Shown here one piece after another: positions 7,474-17,756 of a stretch of DNA of 64,000 bases (positions are counted from its first letter, which is position 1; each line of letters starts with the position of its first letter). A program made the position numbers and the translations under genes. The notes beneath the pieces were generated by a model. That model worked only from the letters and a program-made list of their open reading frames with translations. It was not told the origin of the DNA and ran no database searches. This stretch comes from an uncultured candidatus Porisulfidus sp. (GTDB lineage: Bacteria; Pseudomonadota; Gammaproteobacteria; Poriferisulfidales; Poriferisulfidaceae), in NCBI GenBank assembly GCA_958431155.1, contig OY288106.1, positions 443,937 through 507,936 of the forward strand, written 5' to 3'.

Positions 7474-7869
7474 TTACTCGCTTGCGCCTTCGGTCGCTTC
7501 GCCCTCGGAAGCCGCGCCTTCGGCATCACCGCCGCCCTTGCCCTCACCGCACTTGCCTTCGCCGCATTTCCCCTCTTCTGCAGCTTCGCCTTCTGCGGCT
7601 TCGCCTTCAGCAGGAGCCTCCTCTTCAGCCCCCTCTTCAGCCGGTGCCTCGCCCTCAGCGGCTCCGTCCTTGGCGTCTTCACCGCACTTGCCTTCGCCGC
7701 ACTTTCCTTCACCGCAGTTGCCCTCTCCTCCGTGCTCGCCAGCGTACACCTGGCCGGAAGACAGTTCAGTCAGACTGAAAGGATTATCGGCGGCTACGGC
7801 ACTGGAACACGCCAGTGCGCCTGTGATGCCCAAGGCCAGTGCGATGGGGTTCAGATCTTTCTGATTCAT
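7474..7869 (-). CDS. hvfA: HvfA-type precursor of a cysteine-modified copper-binding peptide
   Basis: This 131-residue secreted peptide has a signal sequence (LALGITGALACSSAVAA, cleavage probably after Ala27). A short conserved leader follows (DNPFSLTELSSGQVYAGE), then two cysteine clusters: NCGEGKCGEGKCGE (Cys52, 57, 62) and GKCGEGKCGEGKGG (Cys102, 107). The clusters are split by an acidic Ala/Glu/Gly linker. EGKCG motifs are the sites modified by HvfB/HvfC in characterised systems, giving periplasmic copper binding. A last repeat reads EGKGG, a unit whose cysteine has been lost or never formed. Repeated codons make the gene prone to unit gain or loss. AAGGAG is present, about 11 nt from the ATG. 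I could not identify a convincing promoter. Confidence 0.9.
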   Translation of the reverse strand: MNQKDLNPIALALGITGALACSSAVAADNPFSLTELSSGQVYAGEHGGEGNCGEGKCGEGKCGEDAKDGAAEGEAPAEEGAEEEAPAEGEAAEGEAAEEGKCGEGKCGEGKGGGDAEGAASEGEATEGASE

Positions 7870-7997
7870 AGTGTCAGGTACTCCTTAGATGAATGGGGAA
7901 CAGAAATTATCGACTCGATTGTAACAGACCATATGACCGGAAAAATTCAGCTTGGTTCCCCCCTGACAGCAGCTTCCCGCTGGCCTGGAATCGGACC

Positions 7998-8099
7998 TCA
8001 AAGGCACCGCTGTGGCCATTCGCACGGTCGGCAATCCCGCATTCCGGGCACTTCGGATTGCGTGCGGTGCAGGTGTAGCGGCCATGCGGGATCAGCCGG
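7998..8099 (-). pseudogene. Relic of the 3' end of nth (endonuclease III)
   Basis: This 102-bp block matches the last codons of intact nth (10972-11070) at about 88% identity by eye, in the same orientation. It still reads HGRYTCTARNPKCPECGIAD, including three of the four cluster cysteines. A one-base deletion then shifts the frame and removes the fourth. Similarity begins at the nth stop codon and fades after about 8099. The relic and the intact copy bracket the AlkB-GlnE gene. The rest of the 7870-8382 gap holds only the hvfA upstream region and a hairpin leader. Confidence 0.85.
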
Positions 8100-8259
8100 T
8101 GATAAGATTAGGCAAGAGTCAGGCTTCCGGCAAAAGGGGAGCGTGGCGAGGGAAATGGTGATGGGGTCGAGGGTCGAACCAACAGAGTAAAAGCGGGGAT
8201 GGATGGGGCGGACGACTTTGAGATGCTGACGACAGAGATCCGCGCGCAGCGTCGCGTAC

Positions 8260-8326
8260 CCCCGATGCTGCCGACGGCCAAGGGCCTGATTCCCTCAGGC
8301 CTTCTCTTCGGGCATCGGGGAGAAGG
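8260..8326 (+). promoter_or_regulatory. Nested and competing hairpins in the leader of the AlkB-GlnE gene
   Basis: An outer stem CCCCGATGC (8260-8268) / GCATCGGGG (8312-8320) encloses an inner stem GGCCTGA (8283-8289) / TCAGGCC (8295-8301). A third pairing, CCTTCTC (8300-8306) with GAGAAGG (8320-8326), would clash with both. This is the logic of an attenuator or riboswitch, about 60 bp before the start codon. I match it to no known riboswitch class. Confidence 0.45.
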
Positions 8327-8382
8327 CTCTCGGACCTCATTTCTAGGCTTTCAACCCTCACGCAACGTAGTTGGAAGACATC

Positions 8383-10821
8383 ATGGCGGAGACCGGGGCA
8401 GAGCAACCCAACGGAACGGTTGAAACCGTCTCGGCAGGAGGAAGGGTGGTCGCTCCGTCGTTCTGGAACGCCCTCCCGCATTATCTCCCGCTCGCCGTTT
8501 TCCCCCTAGTGGCAGGCGCCGCGTTCTGGGGTGGCTGGTGGATCGCGATCCCGTTCGCCGTCCTGTTCGCGAACAACCTTGATCCCGTTTTCGGCATTGA
8601 AAAGCGGAACATGGATTTGGGGGAGACGACCGAAAGCCGGTTGTTCTGGTACAAGTTGTCCGTCTGGACTTGGGCGGCACTCTGGCCGACCACCCTCGTG
8701 TTCACGCTCTGGCAGATCCTCGTGGCCGACAGGTTATCCACTTGGGAAGTCGCATTGCTGGTCGTGCTGCTGGCTGGCATGTCCGCGTCCGTTTTCATGA
8801 TTGCCCACGAATTCGTTCACCGGCGCGCTGCGTGGGAGCGTCGGATCGGCGAATTCCTGCTGGCGTCCGTTTCCTTCCCGTTGTATGCCACGGAGCACGT
8901 CTACATCCATCATTCTCTGGTCTGCACGCCCGGAGACCCCGAGTCCGCTTCCAAAGGGGAGAGCTTCTGGCGCTTCTATGCGAAGAATCTGCCGAAAATC
9001 TTCCTGTCCTCCTGGCGCTACGAGCAGAAGCGCCTGAGGCGCCGCCTCCTGCCCGGCTGGCATTACACGAATGCGTTCTGGCGTTACTTCGTCGAGACCG
9101 CCGCTTGGTATGTGCTGGCTTATTGGATGGGCGGCGTCTGGGGGGTCCTGATCTTCGCCGTCTTGTGCGGCAGCGTAATTTTCCAATTGCGGCTTGCCGA
9201 CTATATTCAACACTACGGACTCAGACGCATCCGGTTGCCGAGCGGCCGGTTCGAACAGGTTCAGCCACACCATACCTGGAGTGCGTCCTACCGGTTGTCC
9301 AACTGGCTCTTCTACAACGCCCAGCGTCACCCCGATCATCATGCAGCGTCCAGCCGACGTTATCCCCTGCTGCAGTATCACGGCGAGGACACGGCGCCGC
9401 AACTTCCCGGAACCTACCTCGCCATGAGCGGCCTGGCCCTGTTTCCGAAGTACTGGTTCGCGACCATGGACCCGCTGGTGGATGAAGCCCGCGCTCGGTT
9501 CTATCCTCAGATTGACGATTGGCGAGCCTACGATAGCCCAGCATTCGCGGCTCGGCCAGCCGCCCTCGATCAGATATCGGAAATCTTGAACACCGCACCA
9601 CGGTTGGCCGAATGGATGGATCATGCCCCGGAAATTCTGGACAGTCTTCAGATGAGGGAGTTTACCGATCTGAGTCTCCCGGACGGTTTCGGCCCGGACC
9701 CGGAGTCTGAGAAAATCGCCCGTCGTGGCCTGGTCCGTCTCTACTGGACCCGCGAGCTCGGCATCGCCGAAATGAAAGAGCAGCTTGCCGACTTCCCCGC
9801 TCAAGATGCCGGAGAGGCGGTCGAAGCGGCGCGCGAGTGGTCGAACGGCAAGGCATTCCAGGTGGGCATACACACGATGCGGGGCAACTTGATGCCGGGT
9901 GAAGCGGCGGCGGCGCTTTCCCGGGTCGCTGAGGTCTCGATTTCCGCTGTCTTGTCAGCCGTCTGCGAGGACTTCGTCGAGCGGGGGAACCCAGGTGCCG
10001 GAAGCGGGCTTTATGCGATTGTGTTGAAGGGGCTGGCCAGCAGAGAGGTAACCTTCGGCTCGGAACTGGATGTCCTGCTGCTACACGAGGGCGACCCCCC
10101 AAAGCACTATGAGCTTCTGGCTCGCCGTTTCTTGAAGACGCTTCGGATGCTCTCGCGGGACAGCCTGCTGTTCTCGGCGGTCGCCCCCGCGTCGGAAAGG
10201 CGTCCGGCTTATTCCCTCGCCAGCTTTCTCGAACATCACCAGACTGCCGGTTCGGTGGACGATCTCCAGGATCTGACCGATGCCCGATGCATCGTTGCGC
10301 CGGACGGGCCACGGACAGGAGAGCGCTTTGAGGAACTGCGGCGCGAGCTTCTGGCGTTCAGCCCGTCGCGGCACTTCCTGATCACTGAACTGTCGCGGGC
10401 GCCACTCGGCACGGCGGTGCCCGGCCTGTTCTCGCTTGAGGAAATGGGCGGGGGCATTCGCGATCTCGAGCGCACTGCCCGATTCCTGAAACTAAAGTAC
10501 GCGAAAGAAGTTCCGGACATCACCGATCCTGATGCGGTCCGCGTCTTCGAAACCGCCGGTGTTCACGGGTTGATTCCGGAGGATGCCGCGGAGCAGCTCC
10601 GCGAGGCGATTCAACTGTGGCGGAGCCTCAGGGGAATCCTGCGGCTGGTCGCGAGGGACGGCTGCACGACCGAGGCGTTGCCACCGAGAGCACAGGCTGC
10701 CGTCTCCCAGGCTGTTGAAGTGGACGATATCGGGACTCTGGCTGTACGCATCCGCGAAACGGCATCCCGTGCCGTCGCCGCCATCGGAGAGATCGACGGC
10801 ATGACATCCGAGAACCGGTAA
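8383..10821 (+). CDS. AlkB-type alkane hydroxylase fused to a GlnE-like nucleotidyltransferase domain
   Basis: The protein has 812 residues. Residues about 25-385 are an integral-membrane di-iron alkane 1-monooxygenase: HEFVH (142-146), EHVYIHH (171-177), QHYGL (His277) and QRHPDHH (314-320) give the full set of histidines, with hydrophobic helices between. Residues about 390-812 resemble glutamine synthetase adenylyltransferase (GlnE). They show a helical start, RRGLVRLYWTRELGIAEM, then FQVGIHTMRGNL, then SREVTFGSELDVLLLHEGD, then GGIRDLERTARFLKLKY and LREAIQLWRSLRGILRL. The GxSDxD nucleotide-binding motif is altered to GSELD (559-563) and the later catalytic Asp region is lost, so this half is probably inactive or regulatory. 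ATG 8383 has GGAAG 5 nt upstream; a TTG at 8371 is less likely. I know of no described protein with this pairing. Confidence 0.85.
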   Translation: MAETGAEQPNGTVETVSAGGRVVAPSFWNALPHYLPLAVFPLVAGAAFWGGWWIAIPFAVLFANNLDPVFGIEKRNMDLGETTESRLFWYKLSVWTWAALWPTTLVFTLWQILVADRLSTWEVALLVVLLAGMSASVFMIAHEFVHRRAAWERRIGEFLLASVSFPLYATEHVYIHHSLVCTPGDPESASKGESFWRFYAKNLPKIFLSSWRYEQKRLRRRLLPGWHYTNAFWRYFVETAAWYVLAYWMGGVWGVLIFAVLCGSVIFQLRLADYIQHYGLRRIRLPSGRFEQVQPHHTWSASYRLSNWLFYNAQRHPDHHAASSRRYPLLQYHGEDTAPQLPGTYLAMSGLALFPKYWFATMDPLVDEARARFYPQIDDWRAYDSPAFAARPAALDQISEILNTAPRLAEWMDHAPEILDSLQMREFTDLSLPDGFGPDPESEKIARRGLVRLYWTRELGIAEMKEQLADFPAQDAGEAVEAAREWSNGKAFQVGIHTMRGNLMPGEAAAALSRVAEVSISAVLSAVCEDFVERGNPGAGSGLYAIVLKGLASREVTFGSELDVLLLHEGDPPKHYELLARRFLKTLRMLSRDSLLFSAVAPASERRPAYSLASFLEHHQTAGSVDDLQDLTDARCIVAPDGPRTGERFEELRRELLAFSPSRHFLITELSRAPLGTAVPGLFSLEEMGGGIRDLERTARFLKLKYAKEVPDITDPDAVRVFETAGVHGLIPEDAAEQLREAIQLWRSLRGILRLVARDGCTTEALPPRAQAAVSQAVEVDDIGTLAVRIRETASRAVAAIGEIDGMTSENR

Positions 10822-10971
10822 ACCAGCGGATCGGGCCCCTCGAGCCTCTCCCTTCCAGTTCCGCCTGACTTCACTATGTTACGGGCCAGGGCCTCACCGC
10901 CCTGCCGCCGCAGGCACGTCTTGGATCTCCGCAGTTCACGCGGATGTTTCCCGCCAACGACGGGGAGAGCT

Positions 10972-11604
10972 TCAGAGGCGCCGCTGCGGCCACTCACACA
11001 GGTCGGAAATCCCGCATTCCGGGCACTTCGGGTTGCGCGCGGTGCAGGTGTAGCGGCCGTGCAGGATCAGCCAGTGGTGGGCGTCCTTGAGGAACACCTT
11101 GGGGACCTGGCGCATCAGGCCGTCCTCCACCTCGCGCACGGTCCGGCCCGGTGCGATGCCGATCCGGTTGCTGACCCGGAAGATGTGGGTGTCCACCGCG
11201 ATGACGGGTTCCCCGAACGCGGTGTTCAGAATGACGTTCGCGGTCTTCCGCCCGACGCCGGGCAGTGCCTGCAGGGCCTCGCGGGTCTGCGGCACCTGGC
11301 CGCCGTGCTGCTCGATGAGCGCCTGGCAGGTGGCGATGATGTTGGCCGCCTTGCTGTTGTGCAGGCCGATGGAGCGGATGTAGGGAGTCAGGCCGGAGAC
11401 GCCGAGCGTCAGGATGGATTTCGGGGTGCGGGCGCGGGCGAACAATTTCTTCGTTGCCTTGTTGACCGCGACGTCCGTGCACTGGGCGGACAGGATGACC
11501 GCGATGAGCAGTTCGAACGCGTTGCGGTAGCGCAGTTCGGTGGTCGGTTGCGGGCGAAGTTTCCGGAAGCGGCGGAAGATCCGCGCGCATTGGCGCGCGT
11601 CCAT
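10972..11604 (-). CDS. nth: Endonuclease III
   Basis: This 210-residue DNA glycosylase/AP lyase removes oxidised pyrimidines. It shows the helix-hairpin-helix LPGVGRKTANVIL with the catalytic Lys, the downstream catalytic Asp in VDTHIFRV, and a C-terminal [4Fe-4S] loop with Cys spacing C-x6-C-x2-C-x5-C. The frame stays open upstream to 11880, but those residues are antisense-like and belong to the neighbouring gene's other frame. The ATG at 11604 gives the usual family length and overlaps the upstream ferredoxin stop (TGATG). A diverged copy of its last 100 bp lies 2.9 kb away at 7998. Confidence 0.96.
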   Translation of the reverse strand: MDARQCARIFRRFRKLRPQPTTELRYRNAFELLIAVILSAQCTDVAVNKATKKLFARARTPKSILTLGVSGLTPYIRSIGLHNSKAANIIATCQALIEQHGGQVPQTREALQALPGVGRKTANVILNTAFGEPVIAVDTHIFRVSNRIGIAPGRTVREVEDGLMRQVPKVFLKDAHHWLILHGRYTCTARNPKCPECGISDLCEWPQRRL

Positions 11605-12008
11605 CAGTCGGGCGGCGGCGTGCGGCCCCGAGCGCGGCCGACGGCGTCCCGGATGGCAGCCCGCCGCGCGTCGGTGCCGCCGTCCCGGAAGCGGGCGTGT
11701 GCGTCCTGCAGCCGACGTTCGTGCGTGGCGCGCAGCACCGCCAGGCGCTGCAGGCGTCGCCGGGCCCGGTCGCGCGCCTGGAGACGGTAGTCGCGATTGC
11801 GGGGTGGGTGTCCCGGGTCCGTCCGCAGGGAGATGCAGTCGACCGGGCAGGCTGGCAGGCACAGGGCACATTCCGTGCACAGGTCCGGGAGCACGCAGTG
11901 AGTTTTTTGCGCGAGGCCGGCGATGGCGTCGAACGGGCAGGCCTCAATGCACAGGGTGCAGCCCACGCACTGCGGGCGGGCGATCCAGGCGACCCGGGCG
12001 GCGTTCAC
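11604..12008 (-). CDS. RsxB/RnfB-like ferredoxin with two [4Fe-4S] clusters
   Basis: This 134-residue protein carries [16 protein letters not shown] and [16 protein letters not shown], two bacterial ferredoxin motifs as in the C-terminal half of RsxB/RnfB. It lacks the membrane anchor and Fe-S domain of full-length RnfB. The remainder is an Arg-rich helical tail. It begins at a GTG overlapping the metG stop (GTGA) and ends overlapping the nth start, so metG, this gene and nth form one minus-strand operon. An electron-transfer role, possibly toward Nth cluster maintenance, is only suggested by position. No other rnf genes are present. Confidence 0.8.
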   Translation of the reverse strand: MNAARVAWIARPQCVGCTLCIEACPFDAIAGLAQKTHCVLPDLCTECALCLPACPVDCISLRTDPGHPPRNRDYRLQARDRARRRLQRLAVLRATHERRLQDAHARFRDGGTDARRAAIRDAVGRARGRTPPPD

Positions 12009-13999
12009 CGGATCTTCATGCCCGGCTGCGCGCCCTCGTCCAGCGTCAGCAGCCACGTGCTCTCGTCGTCCCCCGCGGCCAGGATCATGCCCTCGGAGGT
12101 GCCGAAGCGCATCTTGCGCGGCTCGAGGTTGGCGACCACCACGACCAGCCGGCCCTGCAACTGCTCCGGCGGATAGGCGGCGCGGATGCCGGCGAAGACT
12201 TGGCGCTGCTCGTCGCCGAGGTCCAGGGTCAGCGCCAGCAGCCGGTCGGCGCCCTCGACCAGGCGGGCCTCCGCCACCCGGGCGACCCGGAGGTCGACCT
12301 TCGCGAAGTCTTCGTAGGGGAGGGTGTCGGACCGCTCGGGCTCGGGCGGCGCGCTGGCGGATTTGGTTTCTTCGATCATGGCATTGACGGATTTCGGGTC
12401 GATTCGGGTGGAGAGCGGGGTGAACGGCTGGATCGGGCAGTCCAGCTGCGGCGCCAGGCGGGCCTCCCAGTCCAGCGGACCGGAGTCGAGGAAGGCCTCG
12501 CTCCTGGCCGCCAGCGCCGGCAGCACCGGCTTCAGGTAGATGACCAGCACCCGGAACAGGTTGAGGCCCTGGGTGCAGGCCTCCCAGGCCTGCTCGCGGG
12601 TGGCGGCGTCGCGCACCGTCTCCCACGGTTTCTCCTGGCTCAGGTACTGGTTGGCGTGGTCGGCCAGCGCCATGATGTCGCGCATGGCCTGGGAGAAGCG
12701 CCGCGCCTCGTAGTGTTCGGCCAGGCCGTCGGCGGCCGCGGCAAAATCCTCGAACATGGCGGGTTCCGGGAGCCGCTCCGCGAGCCGCCCGCCGAACTGC
12801 TTCTCGATGAAGCCGGCGCAGCGACTGGCGATGTTCACCACCTTGCCGACCAGGTCGCTGTTGACGCGGGCGACGAAGTCGTCCAGGTTGAGGTTGATGT
12901 CGCTGATGTCGGGCGACAGTTTGGCGGCGAAGTAGTAGCGCAGGTGCTCGGGGTCGAGGTGGTGCAGGTAGGTGCGGGCCTCGATGAAGGTGCCGGTGGA
13001 CTTCGACATCTTCTCGCCGTTGATGGTGAGGAAGCCGTGGCACCACACCGCGTTCGGCGTCCGGTAGCCGGCGCCGTGCAGCAGGGCGGGCCAGAACAGG
13101 GTGTGGAAGTAGGCGATGTCCTTGCCGATGAAGTGGTACAGTTCGGCTTCGCTGTCGGCGGACCAGTAGCCGTCGAAGTCGAAGCCCCGCTCCCGGCACA
13201 GGTTCAGGTGGCTGGCCATGTAGCCGATCGGCGCGTCCAGCCAGACGTAGAAGTACTGGTTCGGGCTGCCGGGGATCTCGAACCCAAAATACGGTGCGTC
13301 GCGGCTGATGTCCCAGTCGCGCAGCCCGGCTTCGAACCATTCGTCGAGCTTGTTCTTGATCTCCGGCTGCACGCCGCCGTGCGCGGCCCACTGCCGGAGG
13401 AAGTCGGTGAAGTCGCCGAGCCGGAAGAACAGGTGTTCCGTTTCCCGCAACTCCGGAGCCGTGTCGCTGAGCGTCGAGCGCGGGTTGACGAGTTCGCTCG
13501 AATCGTAGGTGGCGCCGCATTGCTCGCAGGCGTCCCCGTACTGGTCTTCGGCGCCGCAGCGCGGGCAGGTGCCCCGCAGGTAGCGGTCGGAGAGGAACAT
13601 CCCGGCGACGGGGTCGAAGTAGCGCGAGATCGTCTTGCGGTGGATGTGGCCGGCTTCAGACAGGGCCTCGAAGATGCCGCAGGACAGTTGGCGGTTCTCC
13701 TCGCTGTGCGTGCTGTGGTAGCGGTCGAACTCGATCAGGAAGTCGGCGAAGTCCTCCCGGTGCTGCCGGCCGATCTCCTCGATCAGCTGCTCGGGGCTGA
13801 TGCCGCGCTGCTGCGCGAGCAGCATGATCGGCGTGCCGTGCGCGTCGTCGGCGCAGACGTAGGTGCAGTCCTCGCCGCGCAGGCGCTGGTAGCGCGCCCA
13901 GATGTCGGTCTGCAGGTACTCCACCAGGTGGCCCAGGTGGATCGGCCCGTTGGCGTAGGGCAGGGCACTGGTGACCAGGATGCGGCGCGGGGAAGACAT
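12005..13999 (-). CDS. metG: Methionyl-tRNA synthetase
   Basis: This 664-residue class I synthetase charges tRNA-Met. The HIGH-type motif is in [17 protein letters not shown], the zinc knuckle is [18 protein letters not shown], and KMSKS is in [12 protein letters not shown]. An anticodon-binding helical domain follows. A C-terminal tRNA-binding (Arc1p/Trbp111-like) domain starts near [12 protein letters not shown], as in dimeric bacterial MetG. It is divergent from apbC, with a minus-strand -10 candidate TACAAT at 14027-14032. It heads the operon metG, RsxB-like ferredoxin, nth. Confidence 0.97.
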   Translation of the reverse strand: MSSPRRILVTSALPYANGPIHLGHLVEYLQTDIWARYQRLRGEDCTYVCADDAHGTPIMLLAQQRGISPEQLIEEIGRQHREDFADFLIEFDRYHSTHSEENRQLSCGIFEALSEAGHIHRKTISRYFDPVAGMFLSDRYLRGTCPRCGAEDQYGDACEQCGATYDSSELVNPRSTLSDTAPELRETEHLFFRLGDFTDFLRQWAAHGGVQPEIKNKLDEWFEAGLRDWDISRDAPYFGFEIPGSPNQYFYVWLDAPIGYMASHLNLCRERGFDFDGYWSADSEAELYHFIGKDIAYFHTLFWPALLHGAGYRTPNAVWCHGFLTINGEKMSKSTGTFIEARTYLHHLDPEHLRYYFAAKLSPDISDINLNLDDFVARVNSDLVGKVVNIASRCAGFIEKQFGGRLAERLPEPAMFEDFAAAADGLAEHYEARRFSQAMRDIMALADHANQYLSQEKPWETVRDAATREQAWEACTQGLNLFRVLVIYLKPVLPALAARSEAFLDSGPLDWEARLAPQLDCPIQPFTPLSTRIDPKSVNAMIEETKSASAPPEPERSDTLPYEDFAKVDLRVARVAEARLVEGADRLLALTLDLGDEQRQVFAGIRAAYPPEQLQGRLVVVVANLEPRKMRFGTSEGMILAAGDDESTWLLTLDEGAQPGMKIR

Positions 14000-14130
14000 C
14001 GGACGGGGGGACGGGTTCGCTGCGCCATTGTAAATGGGGCGGGACTTTTACGCATTCGCGGGCTGCCCCGCCCGTATAATGGATGGGCACAGGATGCGGA
14101 ACAGACATTAATTAAGGGAGAGACCGGCCG

Positions 14131-15219
14131 ATGACCGTAAGCAGGGAGCAGATCGAGAACGCGCTTCAGGACGTGCAGGATCCCGGGACCGGCCAAGGCT
14201 TGGTGGCGGCCCGAGCGCTCAAGGACGTGGCGGTAGATGGTGACGCGGCCCGGGTCGAGATCCAGCTGGGCTATCCGGCTGCGGGGATCCGGGACGAGCT
14301 GGCACAGGCCGTCGAGGCACGCCTCGCGCAACTGGATGACGGGGCCCGCTTCGAGGTCGCGGTGGACTGGGAGATCCAGGCGCACTCGGTGCAGAAGAAC
14401 CTCAAGCCGATGGAGAACATCAAGAACGTGCTGGCGGTCGCCTCCGGCAAGGGCGGCGTGGGCAAGTCCACCACGGCGATCAACTTGGCGCTGGCGCTGT
14501 CCACGGAGGGCGCCACCGTCGGCATGCTGGACGCGGACATCTACGGTCCGAGCCAGCCGCGCATGCTGGGCATTTCCGGGCAGCCCGAGTCGCAGGACGG
14601 CAAGAGCCTGGAGCCGATGATGAGCCATGACCTGCAGGCCATGTCGATCGGGTTTCTGATCGACGAGGAGACGCCGATGATCTGGCGCGGCCCGATGGTG
14701 ACCCAGGCGCTGGAGCAGTTGCTCGGAGACACCCGCTGGCGCGACCTGGACTACCTGGTGGTGGACCTGCCGCCGGGCACCGGCGACGTGCAGTTGACGC
14801 TGGCGCAGAAGATCCCGGTCAGCGGCGCGATCATCGTGACCACGCCACAGGACATCGCTCTGCTGGACGCGCGAAAGGGGCTGAAGATGTTCCGCAAGGT
14901 CGAGGTGCCGGTGCTGGGCGTGGTGGAGAACATGAGCCTGCACCTCTGCAGCCAGTGCGGGCACGAGGAGCCGATCTTCGGCGAGGGCGGTGGCGCGAGC
15001 CTGGCCCACGAGAACGACGTGGAGCTGCTCGGCCAGCTGCCGCTGGACCGGCGCATCCGGGAGGAGACCGACAGCGGTACGCCGACCGTAGTGGCGGACC
15101 CGGACAGCAGGATCAGCCAGATTTACCGGGACATTGCCCGCCGCGCGGCCGCCCGGCTGGCGGCGCAGGCGAAAGACTACAGCGCCAAGTTCCCGCGCAT
15201 CGTCATCCAGAACGACTGA
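14131..15219 (+). CDS. apbC: Iron-sulfur cluster carrier ATPase, Mrp/ApbC family
   Basis: This 362-residue protein starts with a DUF59/MIP18 domain (residues about 5-85). A deviant Walker A P-loop ATPase follows, [16 protein letters not shown], with [13 protein letters not shown] further on. The CSQCGHEE segment supplies the CxxC that holds the transferable Fe-S cluster. It delivers clusters to apo-proteins in the cytosol. The upstream region has a perfect TATAAT at 14075-14080 but no good -35, so the promoter may be activator-dependent. Its divergence from metG is a common gammaproteobacterial arrangement. dcd follows after 2 bp. Confidence 0.95.
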   Translation: MTVSREQIENALQDVQDPGTGQGLVAARALKDVAVDGDAARVEIQLGYPAAGIRDELAQAVEARLAQLDDGARFEVAVDWEIQAHSVQKNLKPMENIKNVLAVASGKGGVGKSTTAINLALALSTEGATVGMLDADIYGPSQPRMLGISGQPESQDGKSLEPMMSHDLQAMSIGFLIDEETPMIWRGPMVTQALEQLLGDTRWRDLDYLVVDLPPGTGDVQLTLAQKIPVSGAIIVTTPQDIALLDARKGLKMFRKVEVPVLGVVENMSLHLCSQCGHEEPIFGEGGGASLAHENDVELLGQLPLDRRIREETDSGTPTVVADPDSRISQIYRDIARRAAARLAAQAKDYSAKFPRIVIQND

Positions 15220-15221
15220 CC

Positions 15222-15788
15222 GTGGGCGTCAAGTCGGATCGCTGGATTCGGTGGATGGCCGAACGGGAGCGCCTGATCAAGCCGTTCGAACCGAATCAGA
15301 TCAGCCAGGCGGAGGGCCACCGGGTCATCTCCTACGGCACCTCCAGTTACGGCTACGACGTCCGCTGCTCCACGCACTTCAAGATCTTCACCAACATCAA
15401 CTCCGCGATGGTGGATCCGAAGCGGTTCGCGGAGGACAGCTTCGTGGACTACGAGGGCGAGGTGTGCATCATCCCGCCGAACTCGTTCGCCCTGGCCAGT
15501 ACCGTCGAGTACCTGCGGGTGCCGCGTTCGGTGCTGGTGGTCTGTCTCGGCAAGTCCACTTACGCGCGCTGCGGGATCATCGTCAACGTGACGCCCCTGG
15601 AGCCGGAGTGGGAGGGGCACATCACGCTGGAGTTCTCCAACACGACGCCGCTGCCGGCCAAGGTCTACGCCAACGAGGGGGTGGCGCAGCTGGTGTTCTT
15701 CGAGACCGACGAGCCCTGCGAGACCTCGTACGCGGACCGCGGCGGCAAGTACCAGAAGCAAACCGGTGTCACCCTGCCTCGGGCCTGA
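15222..15788 (+). CDS. dcd: dCTP deaminase
   Basis: This 188-residue trimeric enzyme converts dCTP to dUTP for thymidylate synthesis. Conserved blocks are [44 protein letters not shown] and [11 protein letters not shown] (with the catalytic Glu). The GTG at 15222 gives the standard start VGVKSDRW and family length; the open frame further upstream runs through apbC and is not used. The lack of a dUTPase-type extension argues for the monofunctional proteobacterial form. It lies 2 bp after apbC, so the genes are co-transcribed. Confidence 0.96.
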   Translation: MGVKSDRWIRWMAERERLIKPFEPNQISQAEGHRVISYGTSSYGYDVRCSTHFKIFTNINSAMVDPKRFAEDSFVDYEGEVCIIPPNSFALASTVEYLRVPRSVLVVCLGKSTYARCGIIVNVTPLEPEWEGHITLEFSNTTPLPAKVYANEGVAQLVFFETDEPCETSYADRGGKYQKQTGVTLPRA

Positions 15789-15791
15789 GAC

Positions 15792-16046
15792 ATGAAAGTC
15801 CCGACGCCGATTCGGCGCGTGGTCGTGCTGATCGTCGGCGGCACGGTGCTGCTGGCCGGGCTGGTCATGCTGGTCACGCCGGGGCCGGGGCTGGTGGTGA
15901 TCCTGGTCGGGCTGGCGACGCTGGCCAGCGAATTCCCCTGGGCGCGCAAGCTGCTGACCCGCGTCCGCGAGGAAGCGGGCACCCGGGGCCGACAGGCCGG
16001 AGGCTGGTGGCGCCGCCTGCGGAACCGGGACTCGGGGCGGTCGTGA
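15792..16046 (+). CDS. Small inner-membrane protein with PGPGW-type motif
   Basis: This 84-residue protein has one or two adjacent hydrophobic helices (VVVLIVGGTVLLAGLVMLV and GLVVILVGLATLAS) around TPGPGL, the hallmark of PGPGW-domain membrane proteins. A basic cytoplasmic tail (RRLRNRDSGR) follows. The function of the family is unknown. It starts 3 bp after dcd and ends 69 bp before eno, so it probably belongs to the dcd transcript. Confidence 0.75.
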   Translation: MKVPTPIRRVVVLIVGGTVLLAGLVMLVTPGPGLVVILVGLATLASEFPWARKLLTRVREEAGTRGRQAGGWWRRLRNRDSGRS

Positions 16047-17408
<1,362 letters not shown>

Positions 17409-17426
17409 CGTTTCGGGTCTCTCGCG

Positions 17427-17756
17427 ATGCGCGTGCGGATCTGGCTGATGACGGCGCTGCTGGGAGGGTTGCTGTACCTGCTGGTGGCTGGCGACGGAGG
17501 CCTGCTGAGCCTGTGGGACCAGGCGGGCGAGGTCCAGCGCCTGAAACAAGAAAACGAGAAACTGGCCGAGCGCAACCGCGTCCTGTCGGCGGAGCTGGAA
17601 GAGTTGCGTTCCGGGCTGGAAGGGATCGAAAGCCTGGCGCGCGACCGCCTCGGCATGATTCGCGAGGACGAGAAGTTCTACCAACTGGTCGGCCCCGAGA
17701 TCGGCGAACGTTCTTCTGAGCCGGCCTCCCCCGAGCCGATTCCCGAGACCCCGTGA
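17427..17756 (+). CDS. ftsB: Cell division protein FtsB
   Basis: This 109-residue bitopic protein has an N-terminal membrane helix (residues about 5-22, WLMTALLGGLLYLLVAG). A coiled coil (VQRLKQENEKLAERNRVLSA) and the conserved ESLARDRLGMIREDEKFYQL segment follow. It joins FtsL and FtsQ in the divisome and helps activate septal peptidoglycan synthesis. Its place between eno and ispD is the usual one. The stop overlaps the ispD start region by 4 bp. The C-terminus is Pro/Glu-rich and poorly conserved. Confidence 0.93.
   Translation: MRVRIWLMTALLGGLLYLLVAGDGGLLSLWDQAGEVQRLKQENEKLAERNRVLSAELEELRSGLEGIESLARDRLGMIREDEKFYQLVGPEIGERSSEPASPEPIPETP

Noticed and set aside
11604..13520. 638-codon frame on the minus strand through metG
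   Set aside because: Only its last 134 codons (the RsxB-like ferredoxin, from the GTG at 12008) are real; the rest is another frame of metG.
11540..14134. 864-codon plus-strand frame opposite metG
   Set aside because: It is antisense to metG and nth, which carry clear motifs on the other strand; the product is low-complexity.
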